A DNA stretch of 33,059 nucleotides from CAZQDP01 sp964592375. Its GTDB lineage: Bacteria > Bacillota > Clostridia > RUG12999. The number at the start of each line of letters is the position of its first letter. The stretch's first letter is position 1. This document shows, piece after piece, positions 1 to 7,466 of this stretch. The notes beneath the pieces were generated by a model. The model did not search any database, had not been told where the DNA came from, and saw only the letters and a list, made by a program, of their open reading frames with translations. Both the position numbers and the translations under genes were made by a program. Where the stretch lies: assembly GCA_964592375.1 (NCBI GenBank), contig CAZQDP010000017.1, positions 1-33,059 on the forward strand. The letters run 5' to 3'.

Positions 1-98
1 CACATCTTTAATCTCTTAATTATGTGTTAACGCTGTTTAATTTTCAAAGTCCAAGGGATAGTTATTCCGGCAAGCCATCATGCTGCCGGAACAACAAA
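1..98 (-). other. 16S-23S spacer-like sequence downstream of tRNA-Ile
   Basis: Read on the minus strand, the sequence after the tRNA contains ACTTTGAAAATTAAACAG (about 34-51). This resembles the conserved TTTGAAAAYT segment that precedes 23S rRNA in many Firmicutes spacers. A hairpin (CCGGCA/TGCCGG, about 68-89) lies just after the tRNA and has no T-tract, so it is not a convincing terminator. I infer that a 23S rRNA gene may begin beyond position 1, but no rRNA is visible in the window. Confidence 0.45.
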
Positions 99-175
99 TG
101 GTGGGCTTAAGTGGGCTCGAACCACCGACCTCACGCTTATCAGGCGTGTGCTCTAACCAGCTGAGCTATAAGCCC
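99..175 (-). tRNA. tRNA-Ile (anticodon GAU)
   Basis: The reverse complement folds as a complete cloverleaf. The acceptor strands GGGCTTA and TAAGCCC pair, the anticodon stem CACGC/GCGTG closes the loop CTGATAA, and the T-arm carries GGTTCGAGCC. The anticodon GAT reads AUC/AUU isoleucine codons. The 3' CCA is encoded (positions 101-99). The gene has its own promoter just upstream and no 16S rRNA before it, although tRNA-Ile(GAU) is the tRNA usually found inside rRNA spacers. Confidence 0.97.
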
Positions 176-186
176 TCAAAATGAAT

Positions 187-239
187 GCCTCTCGCTTAAG
201 AGGCTTAGTCATTATAACACACCAGCTATAGCTTGTCAA
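187..239 (-). promoter_or_regulatory. Consensus SigA promoter of tRNA-Ile with leader hairpin
   Basis: On the minus strand, TTGACA (239-234) and TATAAT (216-211) are both perfect consensus and are separated by exactly 17 nt. The predicted transcript begins near 204 with GCCTCT-TAAGCG-AGAGGC (204-187), a 6-bp hairpin between the start and the tRNA. This strength is typical of stable-RNA promoters. Confidence 0.9.
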
Positions 240-310
240 CCCTTTTGTTTTGTTTTTTTGAAGTTTTTTCTCTTTTTTTAGTTCCTATCATTCTATTTTT
301 AAAAAATGAA

Positions 311-338
311 TTGATTTTATCTAAAAAAATGGTATAAT
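311..338 (+). promoter_or_regulatory. Predicted SigA promoter of the small Cys-rich gene
   Basis: TTGATT (311-316) and TATAAT (333-338) are separated by 16 nt. They lie about 70 nt upstream of the small coding region on the same strand. Confidence 0.6.
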
Positions 339-408
339 TTATATAGAAAACACTTTCTCAGAAAAATCACTGCATGGTTTGATAGATAAACCGCCATAGA
401 GAGGATGA

Positions 409-618
409 ATGTATATGGAAAAAGAAGTCATCAGCTGCTGCTCAAATTGCATGTACGGTAAAACTCTGAATTTTTCAAATGATGTCATTTGTAAGTTCAA
501 TGGTCTATTAAAGGGCAATGGACTTTGTGACCGCTATAAATATAATTTGTTTATTAAGCCGCCTGCTAAAAAAAGAAGTTTAAAAAACTTAACGCCTGAA
601 GATTTTTCTATTGATTAA
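409..618 (+). CDS. Small cysteine-containing protein of unknown function
   Basis: This 67-69 residue protein has no function I can assign. It contains five cysteines (C-C-x-x-C near the N-terminus, then one in VICKFNG and one in GLCDRYK) and a basic patch PPAKKRSLK near the C-terminus. The CCxxC...C...C arrangement would suit metal binding, but that is inference. GAGAGG (399-404) is only 4 nt before the first ATG and 10 nt before the ATG at 415, so 415 (MEKEV...) is a likely true start. A SigA promoter lies upstream. It has no signal peptide, so it is probably cytoplasmic. It stands alone between the tRNA and the SLH gene, with no clear terminator after it. Confidence 0.7.
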   Translation: MYMEKEVISCCSNCMYGKTLNFSNDVICKFNGLLKGNGLCDRYKYNLFIKPPAKKRSLKNLTPEDFSID

Positions 619-673
619 TCTTATTTTTTCTTCATCCATGAATTTTCACATAAATAGTTACGCGATGCAAACT

Positions 674-702
674 TTGATATCAGATGCTATCAATCCCATA
701 AA
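674..702 (+). promoter_or_regulatory. Weak candidate promoter upstream of the SLH gene
   Basis: TTGATA (674-679) and CATAAA (697-702) are 17 nt apart. The -10 match is poor, and other weak combinations exist between 720 and 790, so this is tentative. Confidence 0.25.
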
Positions 703-800
703 TACCCGTGTATAAATATAGCTTGAATACTTAAAAATAGTATTGCAAAGATGCATGTACTGAATCAATTATTGTAAATCGTATAAATGAAGGTGAAAAA

Positions 801-2030
801 ATGAAAAAAAGTGTGTATGTTTTGTTAATGACTATTTTTGTTTGTAGCATAAGCCCATCCGTTTTCGCTCAAGAATGCGATAGGGTGACCTCTTTATGTG
901 AGGCTGAAAAACTCACTCCACCTGATCAAATTCCTGAAATCAACGATTATGGCTTGGTGCTTTATGAAACGCCTGGAGTTGGAATTGTACCCTACGCAAA
1001 TTATTCCGATGATTCTCAGCAGTTGCAGGATAAGGAAGGCACCGCCACTACCGAAGAATTCAACAAAGAAGGTGGCTTAGCTTCTCCTTACATGATGCGA
1101 AATGGGAGTGTTTCCTCTTTAGAAGCTGATCCGGAGCTTGCCATGCCTTATCTTCTTGAAGCGCCAAGTGTAACAGAAGCTTCTACAGCAGCTCCTGCAC
1201 TCACCCCGTCGCCCGAGCCTACGCAGTTGCCACAAACTACCGAAACGCCTGCCGTTAGCGAAACGCCAACCAGCACCGAAATACCAATAGCTACTGAGAC
1301 CCCTTTGGTGTCCGATACCCCTATGGCTTCCGAAACTCCTTTGCCGACAGAAACCCCCATGGCATCCGAAACTCCTGCAATCTCACAAGAACCTGTGGCA
1401 ACAATGACCCCAATGGCTTCCCCTACTCCTTTGCCCACAGAATCACCTGAGCCTCCACTTTATGTTGATATGAACTTGCATTGGGCAGAATATGCAGCTG
1501 GAAAGCTGTATAAATACAATATATGGATTGGCGAAAAAATTGGTCAGTATTATTATTTCCGTCCAGAGCAGACCATCAGCCGCATTGAGTTTACAAATCT
1601 TATTTTATCGGTTTTAGGTGAAAATGTTGGCGATGGCATAGGAAGTGAAGTTGTGTTTGATGATGAGGCTACCATGCCAAAATATGTGAAAGATCCTGCC
1701 AAAAAAGCACATTCCCTTGGTATTATCAAAGGTGTTCCCACAGGAGGAAAGCTATACTTTCAGCCATATGCTACCTTAAACAGAGTGCAAGCTGCCCAGA
1801 TTATCAATAATGCACTTGGTGTGGGAGAAGCCACCAATCAAGATCAACTCGGCTTTACCGATAAGAACGATATCCCTGCATGGGCTCATGGTGCAATTAA
1901 GAATTTGAAAGATTATGCAATCATCAGTGGGTATGAAGACAATACCTTCCGCCCCTACGAAAAGGTTACAAGAGCTCATACCGCTATCTTTATATGGCAG
2001 CTGAAAAAAACAATGGATGTGAATCACTAA
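801..2030 (+). CDS. Secreted SLH-domain protein with Ser/Thr/Pro-rich spacer
   Basis: This 409 aa protein begins with a classical signal peptide (residues 1-23, ending SVFA before QE). A non-repetitive region runs to about residue 120. Residues about 132-218 form a low-complexity stretch rich in SETP/TETP/MASP motifs, typical of a cell-wall-spanning or glycosylated linker. Three SLH repeats follow (about 221-274, 286-342 and 350-402), each with the FRP/FQP-x-x-x-(I/L/V)-x-R core. SLH domains bind pyruvylated secondary cell-wall polymers, so the protein should be anchored in the wall with its N-terminal part exposed. No catalytic domain is visible, so it may be structural or adhesive. AAGGTG (789-794) precedes the ATG. 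A strong terminator follows at 2144-2179. Confidence 0.88.
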   Translation: MKKSVYVLLMTIFVCSISPSVFAQECDRVTSLCEAEKLTPPDQIPEINDYGLVLYETPGVGIVPYANYSDDSQQLQDKEGTATTEEFNKEGGLASPYMMRNGSVSSLEADPELAMPYLLEAPSVTEASTAAPALTPSPEPTQLPQTTETPAVSETPTSTEIPIATETPLVSDTPMASETPLPTETPMASETPAISQEPVATMTPMASPTPLPTESPEPPLYVDMNLHWAEYAAGKLYKYNIWIGEKIGQYYYFRPEQTISRIEFTNLILSVLGENVGDGIGSEVVFDDEATMPKYVKDPAKKAHSLGIIKGVPTGGKLYFQPYATLNRVQAAQIINNALGVGEATNQDQLGFTDKNDIPAWAHGAIKNLKDYAIISGYEDNTFRPYEKVTRAHTAIFIWQLKKTMDVNH

Positions 2031-2143
2031 AAGCATAATCAATGGCACCAAATACTGTTTAAATAAATTCCAAAGCAGATGTTAGAAACACGCGATCGCA
2101 TGCCAAATAAATGCTCAAAAATCAATAGCTCTATACAAACAAC

Positions 2144-2179
2144 GGGCGGCTTAAAAATAAAGCCGCCCGATATTTTTTT
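2144..2179 (+). terminator. Rho-independent terminator after the SLH gene
   Basis: GGGCGGCT, a short A/T loop and AGCCGCCC (about 2144-2168) are followed by a run of seven T (2173-2179) on the plus strand. Read on the minus strand, the same hairpin lies just past the SRP RNA 3' end but has only GTTGTTT after it, so it would be a poorer terminator in that direction. Confidence 0.88.
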
Positions 2180-2184
2180 ATAGT

Positions 2185-2456
2185 AGCCGTACACCTTTTT
2201 TCGAATTGCCATCATACTTGCCATTTCAATATACGACTCAGATCAGGCAACCCCGCGGCACACATCACTTACCGCTTATCGCTGCTCGGTTCCCCGCCTG
2301 ACGAGGTTCACGGAGCAATGTTGCGCAGGACCTATTCCTCAACACCGTATGATTGACGGCTAACAGCACAATTGACAGTCCTCAAGAAAGGAATTCACCC
2401 CTGCTATAGCTGATTGCAGGTACAGGGCACCGCTGACTCCCCGATTAGTACGGCCA
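2185..2456 (-). ncRNA. ffs: Signal recognition particle RNA, large bacterial type
   Basis: The minus-strand sequence has the hallmarks of the approximately 270-nt Bacillus-type SRP RNA (scRNA). The 5' Alu region contains GGGGAG...AGCGGTGCCCTGTACC followed by CTGCAATC...GCTATAGCAGGG. The S domain contains GTGAACC...GTCAGG, then the helix 8 tip CGG-GGAA-CCG, then AGCAGCGATAAGCGG. The 3' part reads TGTGCCGCGGGGTTGCCTG. The ends pair: GGCCGTAC near 2456 with GTACGGCT near 2185. The GGAA tetraloop and the symmetric loop that binds Ffh are intact. The helix 8 closing pairs are CGG/CCG where UCC/GGA is common, a compensated change. The RNA scaffolds Ffh for co-translational membrane targeting. The ends are estimated from the terminal pairing and a precursor is likely. 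Confidence 0.95.
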
Positions 2457-2548
2457 ATGTTAACCTACCTGTATGCACAGGAAGGATAGACCTCCCGTAC
2501 AGATAAGCTAAGATTGCTATTGCTTGTCTGATTTTAATCAGTGCTCAT

Positions 2549-2577
2549 AGTATACACTATTCTGCCCTGTTTTGCAA
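2549..2577 (-). promoter_or_regulatory. SigA promoter of the SRP RNA
   Basis: On the minus strand, TTGCAA (2577-2572) and TATACT (2554-2549) are separated by 17 nt. Transcription should start near 2542. That leaves about 85 nt of 5' leader before the mature SRP RNA end, consistent with the processed precursor known for Bacillus scRNA. Confidence 0.8.
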
Positions 2578-2698
2578 GAATTATTTTTGGGTTTTGTCTT
2601 TTTTTGTGCCACACAAATATCAAGGCTATCATGAATTGTTTTGGTGCTATATCAAGCAGTACATATATTCAAGTGCATTATCAATACGATATGACACC

Positions 2699-2732
2699 AA
2701 AAAAATCGCCCTGCAAAAACTTGCAGAGCGAT
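2699..2732 (-). terminator. Rho-independent terminator after tuf
   Basis: On the minus strand, ATCGC-T-CTGCAA and TTGCAG-G-GCGAT form a long stem (2732-2705) followed by a run of T (2705-2699). It lies 20 nt after the tuf stop and ends the str operon. Confidence 0.92.
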
Positions 2733-2751
2733 TATTGCGTGATAATAAGGC

Positions 2752-3954
2752 TTATATTTGAATGCCGGTAACAATGCCCGATCCTACTGTACGGCCGCCT
2801 TCGCGAATAGCGAAACGCACGCCATCTTCAATAGCAATAGGAGCAATGAGTTCAACGTTGATTTCAACGTTATCACCTGGCATACACATTTCAACACCTT
2901 CAGGAAGCGTAACTACACCGGTAACGTCCGTTGTGCGGAAATAGAACTGCGGTCTGTAGTTATTAAAGAAAGGAGTATGACGGCCACCCTCGTCTTTTTT
3001 CAGAACGTAAACCTGGCCTTTAAACTTGGTGTGAGGCTTAATGGAACCGGGCTTTGCAAGCACCTGGCCTCTTTCAATTTCTTTCTTGTCTATACCACGC
3101 AGAAGTGCGCCGATATTGTCGCCCGCTTGAGCAAAGTCAAGAAGCTTACGGAACATTTCGATACCGGTAACAACCACTTTGCGGCTTTCTTCAGCAAGAC
3201 CTACAAGTTCAACTTCATCAGACACCTTTATCTGTCCTCTTTCCACTCTACCTGTAGCAACTGTACCACGTCCTGTGATGGAGAATACATCCTCAACAGG
3301 CATAAGGAAAGGCATGTCATTCTTTCTTTCAGGCTCAGGAATGTAGCTGTCTACTGCATCCATCAGATCAAGTACACATTTGTATACCGGATCATTAGGA
3401 TCCTTTGAATCAGATTCCAATGCTTTCAGAGCAGAGCCCTTTACGATTGGAATATCATCGCCGGGGAATTCGTACATGCTCAGCAGTTCACGAATTTCCA
3501 TTTCAACAAGCTCGATGAGTTCTTCGTCGTCACCCTGGTCAACCTTGTTCATGAAAACAACGATGTAAGGAACGCCAACCTGGCGAGCAAGCAGAATGTG
3601 TTCACGAGTCTGAGGCATCGGGCCATCAGCAGCGGATACAACCAAGATTGCACCATCCATCTGAGCAGCACCAGTAATCATGTTCTTAACATAGTCAGCA
3701 TGACCCGGGCAGTCAACGTGAGCATAATGCCTGTTGTCTGTTTCATACTCAACGTGTGCTGTAGAGATTGTAATTCCTCTTTCTCTTTCCTCAGGAGCCT
3801 TGTCTATCTGGTCATAGGCTGTATAAGAAGCTTTCCCTGAAAAGCCTAATACCTTAGTGATGGCTGCTGTAAGAGAAGTCTTACCATGATCAACGTGACC
3901 AATCGTCCCAATGTTTACATGTGGTTTTGTTCTTTCAAATTTAGCTTTTCCCAT
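2752..3954 (-). CDS. tuf: Translation elongation factor Tu
   Basis: EF-Tu is the GTPase that delivers aminoacyl-tRNA to the ribosomal A site. The 400 aa length is standard. The GTP-binding motifs are intact: GHVDHGKT (19-26), DCPGH (81-85) and NKVD (136-139). The effector region contains ERERGITIS. Domains II and III follow in the usual order, with conserved C-terminal motifs such as EGGRTVGSG. AGGGAGG precedes the ATG by a normal distance. It is the last gene of the str cluster, has its own predicted promoter in the 71-nt gap after fusA, and ends at a strong terminator. Unlike in Bacillus, rpsJ and the S10 cluster do not follow. Confidence 0.99.
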   Translation of the reverse strand: MGKAKFERTKPHVNIGTIGHVDHGKTSLTAAITKVLGFSGKASYTAYDQIDKAPEERERGITISTAHVEYETDNRHYAHVDCPGHADYVKNMITGAAQMDGAILVVSAADGPMPQTREHILLARQVGVPYIVVFMNKVDQGDDEELIELVEMEIRELLSMYEFPGDDIPIVKGSALKALESDSKDPNDPVYKCVLDLMDAVDSYIPEPERKNDMPFLMPVEDVFSITGRGTVATGRVERGQIKVSDEVELVGLAEESRKVVVTGIEMFRKLLDFAQAGDNIGALLRGIDKKEIERGQVLAKPGSIKPHTKFKGQVYVLKKDEGGRHTPFFNNYRPQFYFRTTDVTGVVTLPEGVEMCMPGDNVEINVELIAPIAIEDGVRFAIREGGRTVGSGIVTGIQI

Positions 3955-3990
3955 TTTTAAATCCTCCCTTATATTTGTTTCTTAAATAAT

Positions 3991-4019
3991 ATTATACTTA
4001 AGTTTTACCAGAAAATCAA
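3991..4019 (-). promoter_or_regulatory. Internal promoter between fusA and tuf
   Basis: On the minus strand, TTGATT (4019-4014) and TATAAT (3996-3991) are separated by 17 nt and lie immediately after the fusA stop. This would give tuf extra transcription relative to the upstream operon. Confidence 0.75.
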
Positions 4020-4025
4020 TAGTAA

Positions 4026-6116
4026 TTATTCTTCTTCCGTCTTTTTCGTTTTCACGGAAATAATCTTTTCCTGAATGCTCTTTGGCACTTCGGCGTAATG
4101 GCTAGGTTCCATGGAATACTGGCCACGACCTTGGGTTTTGGAACGTAGATCGGTTGCATAACCGAACATGTCCGATAATGGCACATGTGCAGATATGGCC
4201 TGAGCACCGTTTCTGGCTTCCATTCCAAGCATATGACCACGCCTGGAGTTAATATCACCAATAACATCGCCCATGTATTCCTCGGGAACAATGACGTCCA
4301 CCTTCATAATCGGTTCTTTTAATACCGGATCTGCCTTGCGGCATGCTTCCTTAAATGCCATGGAGCCTGCAATCTTAAAGGCCATTTCTGAGGAGTCAAC
4401 CTCATGGTATGAACCATCAAATAAGACTACGCGGAAATCAACGACATTGTAGCCTGCAAGAACACCCGTCTGCATAGCACCCTGTACACCAGAATCAACC
4501 GCCGGAATATATTCCTTGGGAATGGTTCCTCCGACAATGCTATTGACAAATTCATATCCTTTGCCCGGTTCCAATGGTTCGAGTCTGATTTTAACATGAC
4601 CATATTGACCACGTCCACCGGATTGGCGAGCATATTTTGTATCCACTTCCACGGTTTTGCGGATTGTTTCTTTGTAGGAAACCTGTGGCTTACCAACATT
4701 TGCTTCCACCTTGAATTCACGCATCAGTCTGTCTACAATAATTTCCAAATGAAGCTCACCCATGCCTGCAATAATTGTTTGGCCGGTTTCTTCATCTGTG
4801 TAGCTCTTGAAGGTGGGATCCTCTTCCGCAAGCTTAGAAAGTGCAAGTCCCATCTTTTCCTGACCTGCTTTGGTCTTCGGCTCAATGGCAACCCTAATAA
4901 CAGGATCCGGGAAATCCATTGATTCCAAAATAATGGGCTGTGCTTCTATACAAAGGGTATCTCCCGTAGTGGTATTTTTAAGGCCAACTGCGGCTGCAAT
5001 ATCACCAGAATAAACCATGCTGATTTCTTCCCTATGATTTGCGTGCATCTGCAATATACGACCCAAACGCTCTCTGTAGTTCTTGGTAGAATTCAGCACA
5101 TAGGAGCCGGACGTAATGGTGCCGGAATACACTCTAAAGAAGCAAAGCTTCCCAACATAAGGGTCTGTCATGATTTTAAACGCAAGCGCAGAGAATGGCT
5201 GCGAATCATCCGCTTTTCTTTCCTCTTCTTCTTCCGTTCCCGGAACAATACCTTTGATTGGAGGAATATCCAGCGGAGAAGGCATATAATCCACAACTGC
5301 ATCCATCAGCTTCTGCACACCCTTGTTGCGGTATGATGTTCCGCAGACAACCGGGATGATTTTAAGGCTATTGGTTGCAACACGTATGCCTCTTTTCAAT
5401 TCATCAATGGTAAGCTCTTCGCCCTCTAAATACTTCATCATCAGCTCTTCATCTGTTTCTGCAACAGATTCAAGCAAATGGGCTTTGAATTCAATCGCTT
5501 TATCCATTAAATCAGCAGGGATTTCTTCTTCGCGAATGTCCTTGCCCATATCATCATAATGCACGTACGCCTTCATTTCCACAAGATCAATGATACCTTT
5601 AAAGGTATCCTCAGCTCCTATTGGCAACTGAATAGGTACGGGATTGCATTGAAGACGATCCTTCATCATTGAAACGACGTTATAAAAATCCGCTCCCATG
5701 ATATCCATTTTATTAACGTATGCCATACGTGGCACACCATATTTATCAGCCTGACGCCATACGGTTTCAGACTGAGGTTCAACGCCGCCTTTTGCACAAA
5801 ATACAGTGACAGAACCATCCAATACACGCAAAGAGCGTTCAACCTCCACAGTAAAATCAACGTGTCCGGGTGTGTCAATAATATTTATCCTATGGCCTTT
5901 CCATTGAGCGGTGGTAGCAGCGGAGGTAATGGTAATACCTCTTTCCTGCTCCTGCTCCATCCAGTCCATTGTTGCGGCACCTTCGTGAACCTCTCCGAGC
6001 TTATGAGTTCTGCCGGTGTAATACAGAATACGTTCTGTGGTTGTGGTCTTACCGGCATCGATGTGCGCCATAATGCCGATATTACGGGTTAATTCCAGAG
6101 AAAATTCTCTCGGCAC
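4026..6116 (-). CDS. fusA: Translation elongation factor G
   Basis: EF-G catalyses GTP-dependent ribosome translocation and, with RRF, recycling. At 696 aa it has the standard length. The G-domain motifs are AHIDAGKT (17-24), ERGITI, DTPGH (81-85) and NKMD (135-138). The later domains carry typical sequences such as GMGELHLEII and YGHVKIRLEP. It starts with GTG, preceded by AAGGAGGA with a 6-nt spacer. Its C-terminus is lysine- and glutamate-rich. It sits between rpsG (195-nt gap) and tuf (71-nt gap). The gap upstream contains a TATTAT -10-like element near 6192-6197 with no good -35, so I do not call a promoter there. Confidence 0.99.
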   Translation of the reverse strand: MPREFSLELTRNIGIMAHIDAGKTTTTERILYYTGRTHKLGEVHEGAATMDWMEQEQERGITITSAATTAQWKGHRINIIDTPGHVDFTVEVERSLRVLDGSVTVFCAKGGVEPQSETVWRQADKYGVPRMAYVNKMDIMGADFYNVVSMMKDRLQCNPVPIQLPIGAEDTFKGIIDLVEMKAYVHYDDMGKDIREEEIPADLMDKAIEFKAHLLESVAETDEELMMKYLEGEELTIDELKRGIRVATNSLKIIPVVCGTSYRNKGVQKLMDAVVDYMPSPLDIPPIKGIVPGTEEEEERKADDSQPFSALAFKIMTDPYVGKLCFFRVYSGTITSGSYVLNSTKNYRERLGRILQMHANHREEISMVYSGDIAAAVGLKNTTTGDTLCIEAQPIILESMDFPDPVIRVAIEPKTKAGQEKMGLALSKLAEEDPTFKSYTDEETGQTIIAGMGELHLEIIVDRLMREFKVEANVGKPQVSYKETIRKTVEVDTKYARQSGGRGQYGHVKIRLEPLEPGKGYEFVNSIVGGTIPKEYIPAVDSGVQGAMQTGVLAGYNVVDFRVVLFDGSYHEVDSSEMAFKIAGSMAFKEACRKADPVLKEPIMKVDVIVPEEYMGDVIGDINSRRGHMLGMEARNGAQAISAHVPLSDMFGYATDLRSKTQGRGQYSMEPSHYAEVPKSIQEKIISVKTKKTEEE

Positions 6117-6311
6117 TAATATTCCTCCTTATACATTGTTAAAGATTAACGAGTATCGGGTCATATACATTTTTTGTTGCATAAACACTCTATAATACAA
6201 GCATTAATCCGATATAAACCTTGCATGTGACCGGCCGGCCGCACATTGACGTATCATCACACGAAAATAAAGTGCAGCCTGCCGAAAAAAGCAAAGCTTT
6301 CGACTATTTGG

Positions 6312-6782
6312 TTACCAGCGATAATGAGCAAATGCTTTGTTTGCCTCTGCCATTTTGTGAGTGTCCTCACGTTTTTTAACCGAACTGCCTGTTCCGCCCA
6401 TTGCATCTACAATCTCAAAAGCAAGTCTTTCCGCCATGGTCTTCTCACTGCGCTTGCGCGAGAAAGATGTGAGCCAACGCAGACCTAAGGTCTGACGGCG
6501 ATCTGCTTTTACCTCGATTGGCACCTGATAGGTAGCACCGCCTACGCGGCGAGCCTTTACCTCTAACACAGGCATAATGTTGTCTAATGCGGTCTGAAAA
6601 GATTCCAATGGTTCTTTGCCAGTCTTTGCAGAAATAATATCAAACGCATCGTATACTATTTTCTGCGCGACACCCTTTTTACCATCATACATAATATTGT
6701 TGATCAGCTTTGTTACGAGCTTGCTGTTGTAAAGAGGGTCAGGCAATACATCTCTTTTGGGTACAAATCCTCTTCTTGGCAC
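6312..6782 (-). CDS. rpsG: 30S ribosomal protein S7
   Basis: S7 nucleates assembly of the 30S head domain on 16S rRNA and contacts E-site tRNA. The 156 aa length is standard, and the sequence begins with the family signature PRRGFVPKRDVLPDP. The conserved core KARRVGGATYQVP is present, followed by LRWL and the C-terminal KMAEANKAFAHYRW. The start is GTG with AAGGAGGG just upstream. It lies downstream of rpsL in the standard str order. In enteric bacteria S7 represses its own operon; nothing in this leader lets me claim the same. Confidence 0.99.
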   Translation of the reverse strand: MPRRGFVPKRDVLPDPLYNSKLVTKLINNIMYDGKKGVAQKIVYDAFDIISAKTGKEPLESFQTALDNIMPVLEVKARRVGGATYQVPIEVKADRRQTLGLRWLTSFSRKRSEKTMAERLAFEIVDAMGGTGSSVKKREDTHKMAEANKAFAHYRW

Positions 6783-6932
6783 TTGAACTTCCCTCCTTCA
6801 TAATCATGATTTCAAAGGTACTCATTCCGATCCATAGATCGGTAGCACAGCGCCGCTTTTGGATAATATAAATCTATATCATTCCTAAGCTGCACTTATT
6901 TGCGCTTGGAAATACATTCATTCAAACGCTTT

Positions 6933-7355
6933 TTACTTTTTTGCGGCTTTCGGTCTTTTTGCTCCGTATTTTGACCTGGACTGCATTCTTTTTTGCACGC
7001 CTTGTGTATCTAGCGTACCGCGGATAATGTGGTATCTTACGCCGGGAAGGTCTTTTACTCTTCCGCCACGAATGAGTACAACACTATGCTCCTGTAGATT
7101 GTGACCAATGCCCGGAATGTAAGAGGTTACCTCTATCCCGTTAGAAAGTCTTACTCTGGCGATCTTTCGAAGAGCAGAGTTTGGCTTTTTGGGTGTCATG
7201 GTCTTTACAGTGGTGCACACGCCGCGTTTTTGAGGCGCACTCAAATCGGTCGTTTTCTTTTTTAAAGAATTCAGACCTTTTTGCAGAGCAGGTGCCGTAG
7301 ATTTTTTGACGGCTGTTTCTCTGCCTTTGCGCACGAGCTGATTAAATGTAGGCAA
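6933..7355 (-). CDS. rpsL: 30S ribosomal protein S12 (TTG start)
   Basis: S12 is a decoding-centre protein of the 30S subunit. The true start is probably TTG at 7355, giving LPTFNQLVRKGR..., which matches the usual MPTFNQLVRKGR N-terminus. An in-frame ATG at 7376 would add seven residues, but that stretch encodes the Shine-Dalgarno sequence itself (AAAGGAGGAA, 7370-7361). The resulting 140 aa length is standard. The streptomycin-determining segments are wild type (TPKKPNSA and GGRVKDLPGVRYH). A predicted promoter and a leader hairpin separate it from rpoC. The L7Ae-like gene (rplGB/ybxF) often found between rpoC and rpsL in Bacilli is absent here. Confidence 0.97.
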   Translation of the reverse strand: MPTFNQLVRKGRETAVKKSTAPALQKGLNSLKKKTTDLSAPQKRGVCTTVKTMTPKKPNSALRKIARVRLSNGIEVTSYIPGIGHNLQEHSVVLIRGGRVKDLPGVRYHIIRGTLDTQGVQKRMQSRSKYGAKRPKAAKK

Positions 7356-7390
7356 ATTTATTCCTCCTTTCTCCAAAAATATTCTTATGC

Positions 7391-7415
7391 GCCCAAAGCA
7401 ACAATCACTTTGGGC
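7391..7415 (-). promoter_or_regulatory. Leader hairpin upstream of rpsL
   Basis: GCCCAAAG and CTTTGGGC form a perfect 8-bp stem with a 9-nt loop. It lies between the predicted transcription start (about 7424) and the rpsL ribosome binding site. A short T-run (ATATTTTT) comes 7 nt later. It could be an attenuator, a processing site or a stabilising stem; the sequence does not decide between these. Confidence 0.5.
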
Positions 7416-7430
7416 AGCATAACCTTCAAC

Positions 7431-7460
7431 ATTTTACCATCATCTATAGTGTTTTGTCAA
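7431..7460 (-). promoter_or_regulatory. Promoter between rpoC and rpsL
   Basis: On the minus strand, TTGACA (7460-7455, perfect) and TAAAAT (7436-7431) are separated by 18 nt. They begin 6 nt after the rpoC stop. This would transcribe rpsL-rpsG-fusA independently of rpoBC. Confidence 0.8.
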
Positions 7461-7466
7461 TACCTT

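Noticed and set aside
2185..2456. tmRNA or RNase P RNA as alternative identity for the structured RNA
   Set aside because: The GTCAGG-GGAA-AGCAGC core and the Alu-like 5' part are specific to SRP RNA; tmRNA and RNase P signatures are absent.
2758..3408. 216-codon open frame on the plus strand opposite tuf
   Set aside because: It is the antisense of EF-Tu, has no ribosome binding site of note and no recognisable protein features.
6117..6311. Promoter in the rpsG-fusA gap
   Set aside because: A TATTAT element exists near 6192 but no acceptable -35 lies at 16-18 nt; the CGGCCGGCCG palindrome there has no clear role.
6246..6488. 80-codon open frame opposite rpsG and its downstream gap
   Set aside because: It is mostly antisense to rpsG and has no translation signals.
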